A program made the position numbers and the translations under genes. From positions 3,844,001 through 3,908,000 of the forward strand of contig NZ_CP069526.1 in NCBI RefSeq assembly GCF_016889705.1: a DNA stretch of 64,000 bases, read 5' to 3'. How positions within the stretch are numbered: the first letter of the stretch is position 1; each line of letters opens with the position of its first letter. This document shows, piece by piece, positions 23,434-36,073 of this stretch. The notes beneath the pieces are model-generated. The model saw nothing but the letters and a program-made list of their open reading frames with translations. It ran no database searches and was not told the origin of the DNA. The stretch comes from Amycolatopsis sp. FDAARGOS 1241 (GTDB lineage Bacteria > Actinomycetota > Actinomycetes > Mycobacteriales > Pseudonocardiaceae).

Positions 23434-24360
23434 ATGGAGCTTTCGTTGCACCGCCTGCGGATGCTCCGGGAGCTGCGGCGCCGGGGGACGGTGACCGCTG
23501 CCGCGGCCGCGCTGCACTACACGGCTTCGGCCGTGTCGCAGCAGCTGGCGCAGCTCGAACGGGACGTGGGCGCGAAGTTGTTCGAACGGCTCGGCCGGCG
23601 CGTGCAGCTGACCGAGCTGGGCGTGCTGCTGACCGAGCACGCCGAGGAGATCCTGGGGTCCGTCGAACGGGCGACGCTGGCCTTGGAGGAAGCCCAGGGC
23701 ACGATGTCCGCCCGGCTGACCGCGGGGGTGTGGGCGTCGGTCGCGTCGGGCCTGCTGCCGACGGCGCTCACGGCGCTGGCCGCCGAGTACCCGGGCATCC
23801 AGCTCAAAACGCGCGAGCTGGCCCCCGAGGACACGGCCGAGGCGGTCCGCGACGGCACCCTCGACCTGTCGTTCGTGATCGACTACTCCGACGCGCCGAT
23901 GCAGTGGGACGCCGGGCTGGAACGCGCCGTGGTCGCCGTCGAGCGGCTGCACGCCGCGGTGCCGGCGGGCGCGGTGCCCGGCGGTTCGGCGTCGCTGGAC
24001 GAGCTGGCCGAGCACCCGTGGATCCTCGCGAGCCCCAAGTCGCACTTCGGCCGCGCGATGCGCATGGCGTGCCAGCGCCACGGGTTCGCGCCGAAGATCA
24101 ACCACGAGGTGGAGGAGCAGTCCACGGCCATGGCGATGGTCGGCGCGGGCCTGGGCGTCACGCTGGTGTCGGACCTGGGATTGCGGCTGCTGCGCCCGCC
24201 GGGCATCGACGTGGTCACGCTGACGACGCCCCTGCTGCGGACCGTGTCCATCGCCTACCGGCGCACGGAGATCCGGCGCCCGGCGCTGCACCTGGTGATC
24301 AGCGCGGTGCAGGCCGCGGCCGCGGAACTCGGGCTGGGCACCGAACCGGCGCTCCCGTGA
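23434..24360 (+). CDS. LysR-family transcriptional regulator
   Basis: A 308-residue LysR protein: winged helix-turn-helix at residues 1-65 (LHRLRMLRELRRRGTVTAAA, YTASAVSQQLAQLERDVGAKLFERLGRR) and a two-lobed effector-binding domain (about 90-295). It is divergent from the amino-acid dehydrogenase gene across 120 bp, the standard geometry for a LysR regulator and its target, so control of that dehydrogenase is the best inference. The mRNA is probably leaderless. Confidence 0.9.
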   Translation: MELSLHRLRMLRELRRRGTVTAAAAALHYTASAVSQQLAQLERDVGAKLFERLGRRVQLTELGVLLTEHAEEILGSVERATLALEEAQGTMSARLTAGVWASVASGLLPTALTALAAEYPGIQLKTRELAPEDTAEAVRDGTLDLSFVIDYSDAPMQWDAGLERAVVAVERLHAAVPAGAVPGGSASLDELAEHPWILASPKSHFGRAMRMACQRHGFAPKINHEVEEQSTAMAMVGAGLGVTLVSDLGLRLLRPPGIDVVTLTTPLLRTVSIAYRRTEIRRPALHLVISAVQAAAAELGLGTEPALP

Positions 24361-24387
24361 TCACCCTGATGGCCCGGTGATCCGGGA

Positions 24388-24402
24388 TGTTCACGGTGAA
24401 CA
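24388..24402. promoter_or_regulatory. Perfect 15-bp palindrome upstream of egtA
   Basis: TGTTCACGGTGAACA, 7-bp arms around one base, lies between the LysR stop and egtA, about 80 bp upstream of a TAGCGT -10-like element (24482-24487). Candidate operator for the ergothioneine operon. Confidence 0.5.
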
Positions 24403-24539
24403 CGCAGGTCAGTAGTCCTTACGAGATTCTTGTGAATGCCGCCCCCGGCTGCGTGGCCCTGATTTTGTCGGGCCCCGCGTGTAGCGTCCGAAGGCACGAG
24501 GTCCCACCCCGCGGGCCTCCTTCGATCGGACGGCGAACG

Positions 24540-25802
24540 ATGACTGCGGTGCACGATTTTCCGGAAAAGTCCGGAAGTGCGTCGAACCGGACTGCGCGGG
24601 TGCTCGCCGACCGCGCGGCCGGGGAGGCGTACGTCGCCTCGGTGTGCTTCAAGCACGGCCCACCGAGACTGCTGGGCGTGGAGCTCGAGTTCACTGTGCA
24701 CCACACCGAGGACCCGGCCCGCCCGCTCGATCCCGATGTCCTGGCCACGGCACTGGGTCCGCACGCCCCGCGGACCCTGCGCCCCGACAGTCCCGCAGCC
24801 CCGCTCCCCGCGGGCTCTCCCGTGAGTCTCGAGCCCGGCTGCCAGGTGGAGATCTCCACCCTTCCCCAGGCCTCGCTGCGTGAGCTGAACGCAGTCGCTT
24901 CGGCCGACCTCTCCTTTCTCACCACCCTTCTCGCCCGCCACGGTCTCGAGCTCGGCGAGTCGGGCATCGACGCGCACCGCCCGCCGCGGCGGGTCCTGCA
25001 CACCCCCCGCTACGCCGCGATGGAGCGGCGGTTCGCACCGCTCGGCGACGGCGGGATCACGATGATGTGCAGCACCGCCGGGCTGCAGATCTGCGTCGAC
25101 GTCGGAGAGGGCGAAGACGTCGCGGCCCGCTGGGCGGCGGCGCACCTCATGGGCCCGCCGCTGCTGGCCACCTTCGCGAACTCCCGGGTGCGTGCCGGTC
25201 GTGACACCGGCACCGAGTCGGCGCGCTGGCTCGCGGTGATGGACACGGAGCCGGTGCGCACGCGCGCGGCCGACCCCGGGCCCGATCCGGCCGCCGGCTG
25301 GGGGCGGCGGATGATGGACACGCCGCTCATGGTGCTGCCCCGCGGCGACCGGCCGTGGGACGCGCCCGACGGACTGACGTTCGGCGACTGGATCTGCGGC
25401 CGCGGCGCGGCAGCGGTCCTGAGCCCGCCGACCGTCGAGGACCTCGACTACCACCTCACCACGATGTTCACCCCGGTACGGCCCCACGGGTACCTCGAGA
25501 TCCGCTACCTCGACGCCCAGCCGCCAAGGGAGTGGCTGCCCCCGGTCGCCCTCGTCTCGGCGCTGCTCGCCCGCCCGTCCACAGTGGACGAGGTGCGCGA
25601 GCTGTGCGCGCCGGTCGCGGGCCGCTGGGCCGACGCCGCCCGTGCCGGGCTGCAGGACGACAGCATCGCCGCTGTCGCCAAGGACGTGGTGGAGCTCGGG
25701 ATCACCGAGCTGGGGACCACCGGTCTGGACACCGAAACCACCACCGAGATCGCCGAAAGCGTGCGTGCACGCGTGAACGGATCGAGGAGTCACCAGCGAT
25801 GA
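24540..25802 (+). CDS. egtA: Ergothioneine biosynthesis glutamate-cysteine ligase EgtA
   Basis: A 420-residue ATP-dependent ligase that makes gamma-glutamylcysteine, the sulphur donor used by EgtB. The glutamate-cysteine ligase fold is seen in LLGVELEFTVHH (metal/ATP-binding glutamates), LEPGCQVEISTLP, CSTAGLQICVDVG and GYLEIRYLDAQP. Four genes egtA-B-C-D follow in order. The ATG at 24540 gives the family's usual N-terminus; longer in-frame starts read through the promoter region and are rejected. The stop overlaps the egtB start (ATGA). The 13-bp recurrent palindrome (25577-25589) lies inside this gene, encoding STVD with an unusual ACA codon. Confidence 0.94.
   Translation: MTAVHDFPEKSGSASNRTARVLADRAAGEAYVASVCFKHGPPRLLGVELEFTVHHTEDPARPLDPDVLATALGPHAPRTLRPDSPAAPLPAGSPVSLEPGCQVEISTLPQASLRELNAVASADLSFLTTLLARHGLELGESGIDAHRPPRRVLHTPRYAAMERRFAPLGDGGITMMCSTAGLQICVDVGEGEDVAARWAAAHLMGPPLLATFANSRVRAGRDTGTESARWLAVMDTEPVRTRAADPGPDPAAGWGRRMMDTPLMVLPRGDRPWDAPDGLTFGDWICGRGAAAVLSPPTVEDLDYHLTTMFTPVRPHGYLEIRYLDAQPPREWLPPVALVSALLARPSTVDEVRELCAPVAGRWADAARAGLQDDSIAAVAKDVVELGITELGTTGLDTETTTEIAESVRARVNGSRSHQR
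25577..25589. repeat. 13-bp palindrome GTCCACAGTGGAC, copy 2, inside egtA
   Basis: Identical to copy 1. In frame it gives Ser-Thr-Val-Asp using TCC ACA GTG; ACA is rare here, suggesting the DNA sequence itself is conserved. Confidence 0.6.
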
Positions 25803-27148
25803 GCGTCACCCCCGAGCACAACCCGCTGCTCGAGCTGAGCCCGCAGGACTTGCGGGCCCACGCGGCCGAAGCCCTCACGCGGGCACGGGCCCGAAGCGTC
25901 GCCCTCACCGACGCCGTCGACGACGAGGACCTGGTGCGCCAGCACTCGAAGCTCATGTCGCCGCTGGTCTGGGACCTCGCGCACATCGGGAGCCAGGAGG
26001 AGCTGTGGCTCGTCCGCGACGTCGGCGGCCGTGAGCCGCTGCGCCCGGACATCGACGACCTCTACGACGCGTTCCAGCACAAGCGCGCCGACCGGCCGGA
26101 CCTGCCGCTGCTGGGTCCGGCCGAGGCCCGGGCGTATGTGCGCGAGGTCCGCGAGAAGGCGTTCGACGTGCTGGAGAAGGCGCCACTGGAGGGCCGGCGG
26201 CTCACCGAGAGCGCGTTCGCCTTCGGCATGATCACCCAGCACGAGCAGCAGCACGACGAGACCATGCTGGCCACGCACCAGCTGCGCCAGGGCGAACCGG
26301 TGCTCCACGCCCCGGAGCCGCCTCGCGCGCCGCGGGGCCGGCGCCCCGCTGAGGTCCTCGTGCCGGGCGGCCGGTTCACCATGGGCACGTCGGCCGAGCC
26401 GTGGGCGCTCGACAACGAACGCCCGGCCCACGAGGTCGACGTCCCGGCGTTCTTCCTCGACACCACACCGGTCACGTGCGGCGCGTACGTCGAGTTCCTG
26501 GAGTCAGGTGGTTACGACCAGCGCCGGTTCTGGAGCGCCGCCGGCTGGGCCTACCGGCAGGAGCACGACATCACCGCACCGCGGTTCTGGTACCGCGAGC
26601 CGGACGGCTGGTGGCGCACCCGGTTCGGCGTGCGCGAGCCGGTGCCGGTGAAAGAGCCCGTTGTGCACGTGTCGTACTACGAAGCCGAGGCCTACGCAGC
26701 GTGGGCGGGCAGGCGGCTGCCCACCGAGGCCGAGTGGGAGAAGGCCGCGCGCCACGACCCGGCGACCGGCCGCTCGCGCCGCTTCCCGTGGGGCGACGAG
26801 GAGCCGACGGCCGAGCACGCCAACCTGGGACAGCGCCACCTGCGCGCGGCCGAGGCGGGCGCCTACCCGACGGGGGAGTCGCCGCTGGGGATCCGCCAGC
26901 TGATCGGCGACGTGTGGGAGTGGACGAGCACCGATTTCCACGGGTACCCCGGCTTCGCGTCGTTCCCGTACCGCGAGTACTCGGAGGTGTTCTTCGGCCC
27001 GGAGTACAAGGTGCTGCGCGGCGGGTCGTTCGGCACCGACGCGGCGGCGATCCGCGGGACGTTCCGCAACTGGGACTACCCGATCCGGCGGCAGATCTTC
27101 TCCGGCTTCCGCTGCGCCCGCGACCCCCGGCCCGGCGAGGTGAGCTGA
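25799..27148 (+). CDS. egtB: Ergothioneine sulfoxide synthase EgtB
   Basis: A 449-residue non-haem iron enzyme joining gamma-glutamylcysteine (or cysteine) to hercynine with O2. The N-terminal DinB-like domain carries the iron ligands: His62 in DLAHIGSQEE and His148/His152 in TQHEQQHDE. The C-terminal FGE-sulfatase domain (about 185-445) includes VPGGRFTMGTS, RRLPTEAEWEKAARH and GDVWEWTSTDFHGYPGF. All expected ligand residues are present, so it should be active. Translation is coupled to egtA through ATGA, and egtC follows by 4 bp. Confidence 0.96.
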   Translation: MSVTPEHNPLLELSPQDLRAHAAEALTRARARSVALTDAVDDEDLVRQHSKLMSPLVWDLAHIGSQEELWLVRDVGGREPLRPDIDDLYDAFQHKRADRPDLPLLGPAEARAYVREVREKAFDVLEKAPLEGRRLTESAFAFGMITQHEQQHDETMLATHQLRQGEPVLHAPEPPRAPRGRRPAEVLVPGGRFTMGTSAEPWALDNERPAHEVDVPAFFLDTTPVTCGAYVEFLESGGYDQRRFWSAAGWAYRQEHDITAPRFWYREPDGWWRTRFGVREPVPVKEPVVHVSYYEAEAYAAWAGRRLPTEAEWEKAARHDPATGRSRRFPWGDEEPTAEHANLGQRHLRAAEAGAYPTGESPLGIRQLIGDVWEWTSTDFHGYPGFASFPYREYSEVFFGPEYKVLRGGSFGTDAAAIRGTFRNWDYPIRRQIFSGFRCARDPRPGEVS

Positions 27149-27152
27149 CGGC

Positions 27153-27917
27153 GTGTGCCGGCATCTCGCTTATCTCGGCGCGCCCGTCTCACCGGCCGAG
27201 CCGGTGTTCACCGCTCCGCACGCGCTGCTCGTGCAGTCGTACGCGCCGCGCGACATGCGCGGCGGCGGCTCGGTCAACGCCGACGGCTTCGGCCTCGGCT
27301 GGTACCCCGAGCCGGGTGGCGCTCCGCAGCGCTACCGCCGCCAGTCTCCTCTGTGGACGGACGACACGCTGCCCGCCCTGGCCGCGTCGGTCCGGACCAC
27401 GGCGTTCGTGGCCGCGGCCCGCAACGGCACCACCGGGATGCCGGTGACCGAGGCGGCCGCGGCACCGTTCACCGACGGGCGGTGGCTGTTCAGCCACAAC
27501 GGTGTCGTGCGTGGCTGGCCCCGTTCGGTGGCCGGACTGGCGAAGGCGCTCGACGTCACCGAACTGCTGACGCTGGAGGCGCCGACCGACTCGGTGCTGC
27601 TGTGGGCGCTGCTGCGCGCCCGGCTGCGGGCGGGCGCCGACCCGCTGGCCGCGGTCACCGACCTCATCGGCGAGGTCGAGGCGGCGGCACCGGCCTCGCG
27701 GCTCAACTTCCTGCTGACCGACGGCGAGACGCTGATCGGCACCACGTGGACGCACTCGTTGTCGATGCTTTCGACGGCGGAGGGCGTGGTGCTGGCGTCC
27801 GAGCCGTACGACCCGGACCCGGCGTGGACCGCCGTGCCCGACCACCACGCCGTGCGGATCCGCCGTGGCGTGGCCGACGTGATTCCCCTGACCTCCGATC
27901 GGAGTGCCGCCTCATGA
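27153..27917 (+). CDS. egtC: Ergothioneine gamma-glutamyl hydrolase EgtC
   Basis: A 254-residue class II (Ntn) glutamine-amidotransferase-fold hydrolase that removes the gamma-glutamyl group from the EgtB product. The nucleophile is Cys2 after start-methionine removal (MCRHLAYLG). GSVNADGFGLGWY and RWLFSHNGVVRGW are the conserved substrate-site segments. Presence of egtC with egtA indicates the gamma-glutamylcysteine route. The GTG start lies 4 bp after egtB, and its stop overlaps the egtD start. Confidence 0.94.
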   Translation: MCRHLAYLGAPVSPAEPVFTAPHALLVQSYAPRDMRGGGSVNADGFGLGWYPEPGGAPQRYRRQSPLWTDDTLPALAASVRTTAFVAAARNGTTGMPVTEAAAAPFTDGRWLFSHNGVVRGWPRSVAGLAKALDVTELLTLEAPTDSVLLWALLRARLRAGADPLAAVTDLIGEVEAAAPASRLNFLLTDGETLIGTTWTHSLSMLSTAEGVVLASEPYDPDPAWTAVPDHHAVRIRRGVADVIPLTSDRSAAS

Positions 27918-28885
27918 CCGACGTGGACCTCGAAAGCCATCGGCGCGACGTCGCGGGCGAACTGCGCGCGGACGTGCGCGCCGGCCTGACGGCGAAGCAG
28001 AAGTGGTTGCCACCCAAGTGGTTCTACGACGCCGAGGGCAGCGAGCTGTTCGAGAAGATCACCGAGCTGCCCGAGTACTACCCGACCCGCAGCGAGCGCG
28101 AGATCCTCGCCGCGCGCGCTGGCGACGTCGCCCGGCTCACCGACGCGCACACGCTCGTCGAGCTGGGTTCGGGCTCGAGTGAGAAGACTCGGCTGCTGCT
28201 CGACGCGCTCACCGAGCACGGCACGCTGGAGGCGTTCATCCCGCTGGACGTGTCGGAGTCGGCGCTGGCCGACGCGGCCGAGGCGATCGCGGCGGACTAC
28301 CCGAAGCTGGAGGTGCGCGGCGTCGTCGGCGACTTCACCCAGCACCTGCAGCTGCTCCCCGGCACGGCGCCGCGCGTGGTGGCCTTCCTCGGCGGCACCA
28401 TCGGCAACTTCCTGCCCGACGAGCGCGCGGTCTTCCTGCGTTCGGTGCGCGACGTGCTCGACGAAGGGGAGTGGCTGCTGCTGGGCACCGACCTCGTCAA
28501 GGACCGCGAGACCCTCGAACGCGCCTACGACGACGCGGCCGGCGTCACGGCGGCGTTCAACCGCAACGTGCTGCGCGTGATCAACGAGGGCCTCGGCGCG
28601 AACTTCGAGATCGACGCGTTCGAGCACGTGTCCCATTGGGACGAGGAGCACGAGTGGATCGAGATGTGGCTGCGCGCCCGGCGTGAGGTCACCGTCGACG
28701 TCCCCGGCGCCGACCTCTCGGTGCACTTCGCGGCGGGTGAGCACATCCGCACGGAGATTTCCGCGAAGTTCCGGCGCAGCGGCGTCGAGGCAGAACTGGC
28801 GGCCGCCGGGTTCGCCGTCGAGCGCTGGTGGACGGACTCCGAGCAGCGGTTCGGGGTGAGTTTGGCAAGATCTGTGCGTGCGTAA
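27914..28885 (+). CDS. egtD: L-histidine N-alpha-methyltransferase EgtD
   Basis: A 323-residue SAM-dependent enzyme that trimethylates histidine to hercynine. Motifs: KWLPPKWFYDAEGSELFEKI near residue 35, the SAM-binding LVELGSGSSEKTRLLL (about 78-93), FLGGTIGNF (about 160), and the C-terminal EHIRTEISAKF. All belong to the EgtD fold. The ATG overlaps the egtC stop (ATGA). Its 3' end overlaps the start of the next gene by 8 bp. Confidence 0.95.
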   Translation: MTDVDLESHRRDVAGELRADVRAGLTAKQKWLPPKWFYDAEGSELFEKITELPEYYPTRSEREILAARAGDVARLTDAHTLVELGSGSSEKTRLLLDALTEHGTLEAFIPLDVSESALADAAEAIAADYPKLEVRGVVGDFTQHLQLLPGTAPRVVAFLGGTIGNFLPDERAVFLRSVRDVLDEGEWLLLGTDLVKDRETLERAYDDAAGVTAAFNRNVLRVINEGLGANFEIDAFEHVSHWDEEHEWIEMWLRARREVTVDVPGADLSVHFAAGEHIRTEISAKFRRSGVEAELAAAGFAVERWWTDSEQRFGVSLARSVRA

Positions 28886-29348
28886 CCCTCTCGAGCCGCT
28901 CGCCCGCAAGCTCGGCACGCAGCCGTGGGTGATGACGTTGTCCCCCGGCATCATCTGGACCGACCAGCGGCTGCACCGCTTCTTCGGCGGCCGGGTGAGC
29001 CTCGTCGGCATCGCGGGCCTGCCGTCACTGCGCCTGACCACGACCGGGCGCAAGAGCGGCCTGCCCCGCAGCACGAACCTGCTGTACTTCCCCCACGGCG
29101 AAGACTTCGTGCTGACCGGCTCCAACTGGGGGCGGCCGAAGAATCCGGCGTGGACCTACAACCTGCGCGCCGAGCCGAAGGCGACGGTGGCCATCCGGGG
29201 CAGGGTTGTGGCGGTCAAGGCCCGCGAGCTCGAAGGCGCGGAGTACGACCGCATGTGGTCGGAGCTGCTCGCCTTCTGGCCGGGTTACGACATGGAGCGC
29301 GCGGCGGCGGCGCGGCCGCTGCCGGTGTTCGTGCTGTCCCGTCGCTAG
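28878..29348 (+). CDS. F420-type nitroreductase/quinone reductase family (DDN-like)
   Basis: A 156-residue split-beta-barrel protein of the deazaflavin-dependent nitroreductase family: LRLTTTGRKSGLPRSTNLLYF, TGSNWGRPKNPAWTYNL and KATVAIRG are conserved, and the GRKSG loop is expected to contact the F420 phosphate. It occupies the place where egtE (the C-S lyase) lies in M. tuberculosis; no lyase is encoded next to the cluster. Its GTG start overlaps the end of egtD, so co-expression is nearly certain, but participation in ergothioneine chemistry is speculation. Confidence 0.85.
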   Translation: MRNPLEPLARKLGTQPWVMTLSPGIIWTDQRLHRFFGGRVSLVGIAGLPSLRLTTTGRKSGLPRSTNLLYFPHGEDFVLTGSNWGRPKNPAWTYNLRAEPKATVAIRGRVVAVKARELEGAEYDRMWSELLAFWPGYDMERAAAARPLPVFVLSRR

Positions 29349-29420
29349 CTCGCCCGGGCAGAACGGCCGGCGAGAATCGGGCAAAACGGGATAGAGCTCT
29401 TGTCAGGTGTGTGCGGATTC

Positions 29421-30168
29421 GTGAACCTGTTCGCCAGAAGTTCACCTGTGGTGCGGGTGAGGCACTGGGCCGCCTGGGGCTGGGCGGCGTTGGTCGGCCT
29501 CGTCGTGGCTGCCGCCGGGGTGGTCGTCACCGTCAGCCGTACGGACGAGCGGGCCGCCGCAGGCCCGATCGTCGCGTCACGCTCAGGCTGCGGCAGCGGC
29601 TGGGTGGCCCCTCCGCCGGGACAGCAGACGCTCCAGGTGCGCAACGACTCAGCGGTGACACCGGAAGTCGAGCTCATCGACCCCACCACCGGCGCGGTGT
29701 ACGGAGAAAGGGTTGTGGCACAACGAAGACCTCGCCGCGCTCGACCCCGTCGCGACTCGGCTCGATGCCGGCGTGGACCAGCTGCGCACCGACTTCGCCG
29801 ACACGCAGGCCGACCAGAACGACCTGCCGCTGCGCGCGCACGAGATCGCCGAGACCACCCTGCAGTTCGAGCTCACCGGCCGCACCGACTACGGCAGCCA
29901 CGGCACCTTCGCCACGGCGCTGGCCACCATCACCGGCACCCGCACCGCGCTCGACGTGCTCCGGCCGCTGCTCACGACCCGGTTCGCGGGCCTGCCCGGC
30001 CTCGATGCGTGGCTCGATCGCACCGAGCGCGACCTGCGCGCGGCCGGGAGCACGGCGCTGACCGCCCTCGACCGGACCCGGCGCGAGAAGATCAACGCCG
30101 ACGTCGCGGAGCTCACCGAACGCCTCGCCCCGATCGCGGCGATCGCCCAACCGAGGAGGGTGTCGTGA
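29421..30168 (+). pseudogene. efeO: efeO remnant (iron-uptake cupredoxin/M75 lipoprotein)
   Basis: Two pieces of an EfeO-type protein survive in different frames. The first (29421 to about 29712) has a membrane-anchor segment (WAAWGWAALVGLVVAAAGVV) and the start of a cupredoxin domain (TLQVRNDSAVTPEVELIDP). The second (about 29713-30168) is the C-terminal imelysin/M75 region (WHNEDLAALDPVATRLDAGVDQL, QFELTGRTDYGS). Some 150 residues between GAVYGE and WHNEDL are missing, and the frame is shifted at the junction near 29710. This cannot be a base-call error alone. The stop overlaps the start of efeB as GTGA, preserving the ancestral operon order. Confidence 0.75.
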
Positions 30169-31338
30169 CACTCGGGCGGCGCGCGTTCCTGCGGGGCGCG
30201 GCGGCCGCCGGGGCGGGCGCGGGACTGGTGGGCCTCGGCGGGAGCGCATCGGCGGCCGGGCCGGTGCCGTTCCGCGGCCCGCGTCAGGCCGCGGTGCTGA
30301 GTGAGCCGGCGCGGCATTCGATCGTCGCGGCGTTCGACGTGGTCGCGGAGAATCGCGGCGAGCTGACCGACTTGCTGCGCGAGCTGACCGACCGCGCCGC
30401 CTTCCTCACCGCGGGCGGCGCGCCGGCTGCGCTCGGCATCACCGGGCCGCCCGCCGACTGCGGTGTGCTCGGGCCCGAGGTGCCGGCGCGGGAGCTGGCG
30501 GTGCTCGTCGGCGTGGTTCGTCGCTGTTCGACGATCGTTACGGCCTCGCCGTGCGCAAACCGGCGAAGCTCAAGCCGATGCCGGTGTTCCCCGACGACGC
30601 GCTCGAGCAGCGTTGGTGCCACGGCGACCTCAGCCTCGTGCTGTCGGCGGCCGAACCCGACACCGTGCTGCACGCCCTGCGCGACGTGGCCCGCGCGACC
30701 CGCGGCGGGATGCAGGTCCGCTGGAAGATCGACGGCTTCACCTCCCCGCCGCGCCCGGCCGGCACCCCGCGCAACCTGCTCGGCTTCAAGGACGGCACCG
30801 CCAACTCGCAGCCGGCCGAGTTCGACCGTCTCGTGTGGATGGACGACGGCGGCAGCTACCAGGTGGTGCGGCTGATCCGGATGCTCGTTGAGTTCTGGGA
30901 CCGCGTGTCCCTGGCGGAGCAGGAGAACGTGATCGGCCGCCGCCGCGACACCGGCGCTCCGCTCGATGGCGCCGAGGAGCACGACGAACCGCGCTACGCC
31001 GAAGATCCCATCGGCACCGTGATCCCGTGACCAGCCACATCCGCCTGGCCAACCCGCGTACGCCGCAGACCGGCGGCGAGCAGCTGCTGCGCCGCGCGGT
31101 GAACTACGACCTCAGCGTGGACACCAACGGCAACCTCGACCTGGGCCTGGTGTTCACGTGTTACCAGCGCGACCTCGAGCGCCAGTTCGAGGCGGTGCAG
31201 AAGCGGCTCGAAGGCGAGCCGCTCACGGACTACGTCTCGCCGTTCGGAGGTGGGTACTTCTACCTGCTCCCCGGCGTGACGGACCCGGCCGATCACTACG
31301 GCCGGGCGTTGCTGCGCCTGAACGGGAAGGGGCACGTC
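30165..31338 (+). pseudogene. efeB: efeB remnant (Tat-exported DyP-type haem peroxidase)
   Basis: Begins with a twin-arginine signal (LGRRAFLRGAAAAGAG) and the EfeB opening [20 protein letters not shown]. The frame breaks at 30515-30516 (GG for GGG before [14 protein letters not shown]), continues in the next frame with [28 protein letters not shown] and the haem-site region, then breaks again near 31027 (one base missing between TVIP and [11 protein letters not shown]). The last part ends at ADHYGRALL and runs without a stop into the next coding region in the same frame. A segment before the first frameshift also seems shortened. EfeB would have oxidised/deferrated haem for the EfeUOB iron system. 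Confidence 0.78.
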
Positions 31339-32831
31339 GTGGGCAGGAGCAGGAGGAGGACCGCGCTCGCCGCGGGGGCGCTGGGCGCGGCGGCGCTGCT
31401 GGCTGCGGCGTGCGCGAGCAGTGCAGCGGCACCGGCGGTGCCCGGGCACGCCGTGGACGCGTCGACGTTCGCCACCGCGACGCCGATCAAGCACGTGGTG
31501 GTGATCTTCGGCGACAACATCTCGTTCGACCACTACTTCGGCACGTATCCCCACGCCACCAACGAGAACGGCACCCCGTTCCACGCCGCGCCGCGCACGC
31601 CGAAGGTCAACGGGCTCGACCACAAGCTCCTGACCGGCAACCCCAACGCGTACAACCCGAAGCGCCTGAGTCCCGACCAGGCGCTCACCTGCGATCAGGC
31701 CCACGACTACAACAAGGAACAGGCCGCCTTCAACGGCGGCAGGAAGGACAAGTTCGTCGAGAACACCGAGAAGGACAAGTGCACGGGTCAGCCCGTTCGG
31801 CCCGTCCAGCCGCGCGATCAACCTGATCTCCGGGCAGACCCACGGCCTGCAGCCGGTGGACTCCGTGACGCGCGAGCCGAAGGTCGATCCGAACACGGCG
31901 GCCTCGCCCGACGAGCACGGCGTCGGCACGATGATCACCGACCCGGACCCGGCGTTCGACGACTGCTCCGACAAGAACCACACCGCCACCGACAACCTCG
32001 GAGCGTTCCTGGGCCGCAACGTCGGCGACCTGCTCAACGCCCCCCACGTCACGTGGGGCTGGTTCGAAGGCGGCTTCAGGCCCACCGGTGCGGCGAACGG
32101 TTACGCGGTCTGCGGTGCGCAGCACCCCAACGTCGGTGGGATCCCCCGCAGTGGACTACAGCCCGCACCACGAACCGTTCCAGGACCACGAGTCAACGGC
32201 CAACGTCGAGCACCTGCCGCCGAGCTCGCTGCCCGCCGCGGGCCAGAGCGACCAAGGCAACCACCAGTACGACGTGAGCGACTTCAACGACGCGCTCGCG
32301 GCCGGCACGATGCCCGCGGTGAGCTTCCTCAAGGCACCGTCCTACCAGGACGGACACGCCGGCTACTCCGACCCGCTCGACGAGCAGGCGTTCGTGGTGT
32401 AGGAGATCAACCGCGTCCAGGCCTCACCGCGCTGGCGCGACACCGCGATCGTCCTCGCCTACGACGACTCCGACGGCTGGTACGACCACGTGCCCTCGAA
32501 GATCGTCAACGGCTCGCACGACTCCGCCCAGGACTCGGCAGTCTGCACCTCGCGCCCCGTGCGCCTCGGCGGCTACGCCGACCGCTGTGGCTACGGCCCG
32601 CGCCTGCCGCTGCTCGTGATCTCGCCCCACAGCCGCGTGAACCACGTCGACCACACCATGACGGACCAGACGTCGGTGCTGCGGTTCATCGAGGACAACT
32701 GGCACCTCGGCCGCATCGGCGACGGCTCGTTCGACGCGCTGGCCGCACCGCTGACAGGCATGTTCGACTTCGCCCACCCGAAGGCGAAACCTCTAGAACT
32801 CGACCCGAAGACCGGCGCGGTGGTCCGCTGA
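31339..32831 (+). pseudogene. Phospholipase C/phosphoesterase-like gene, multiply broken
   Basis: Encodes an exported alkaline-phosphatase-superfamily phosphoesterase of the PLC/acid-phosphatase type: lipobox-like LLAAACASS after residue 20, [19 protein letters not shown] (metal site) and late AYDDSDGWYDHV. Defects: about 40 residues missing near 31790 with loss of frame before [17 protein letters not shown]; an extra C in 32143-32147 (frameshift before [10 protein letters not shown]); and an in-frame TAG at 32400-32402 between DEQAFVV and EINRVQ. The GTG start at 31339 has a GGGAAGGGG site. The combination of deletion, insertion and nonsense shows real decay. Ends at TGA 32831. Confidence 0.8.
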
Positions 32832-32864
32832 ACCGGGGATTCCCCGAGCAGCCTGACGAAACAG

Positions 32865-32900
32865 CGAAGGCCGCCCCGGGGAGTCCCGGAGCGGCCTTCG
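32865..32900 (-). terminator. Terminator of acn
   Basis: CGAAGGCCGCCCCGG (32865-32879) pairs with 32886-32900 with one mismatch; an outer GCCTGAC/GTCAGGC extends the stem. It lies 10 bp past the acn stop (32911). Confidence 0.6.
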
Positions 32901-32910
32901 GCGGTCAGGC

Positions 32911-36054
<3,144 letters not shown>

Positions 36055-36073
36055 TCACTGCTGCTCGGCGCAG

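Noticed and set aside
29400..30875. One long 491-codon protein covering efeO and efeB
   Set aside because: It is an accidental frame after the efeO lesion; homologous text lies in other frames.
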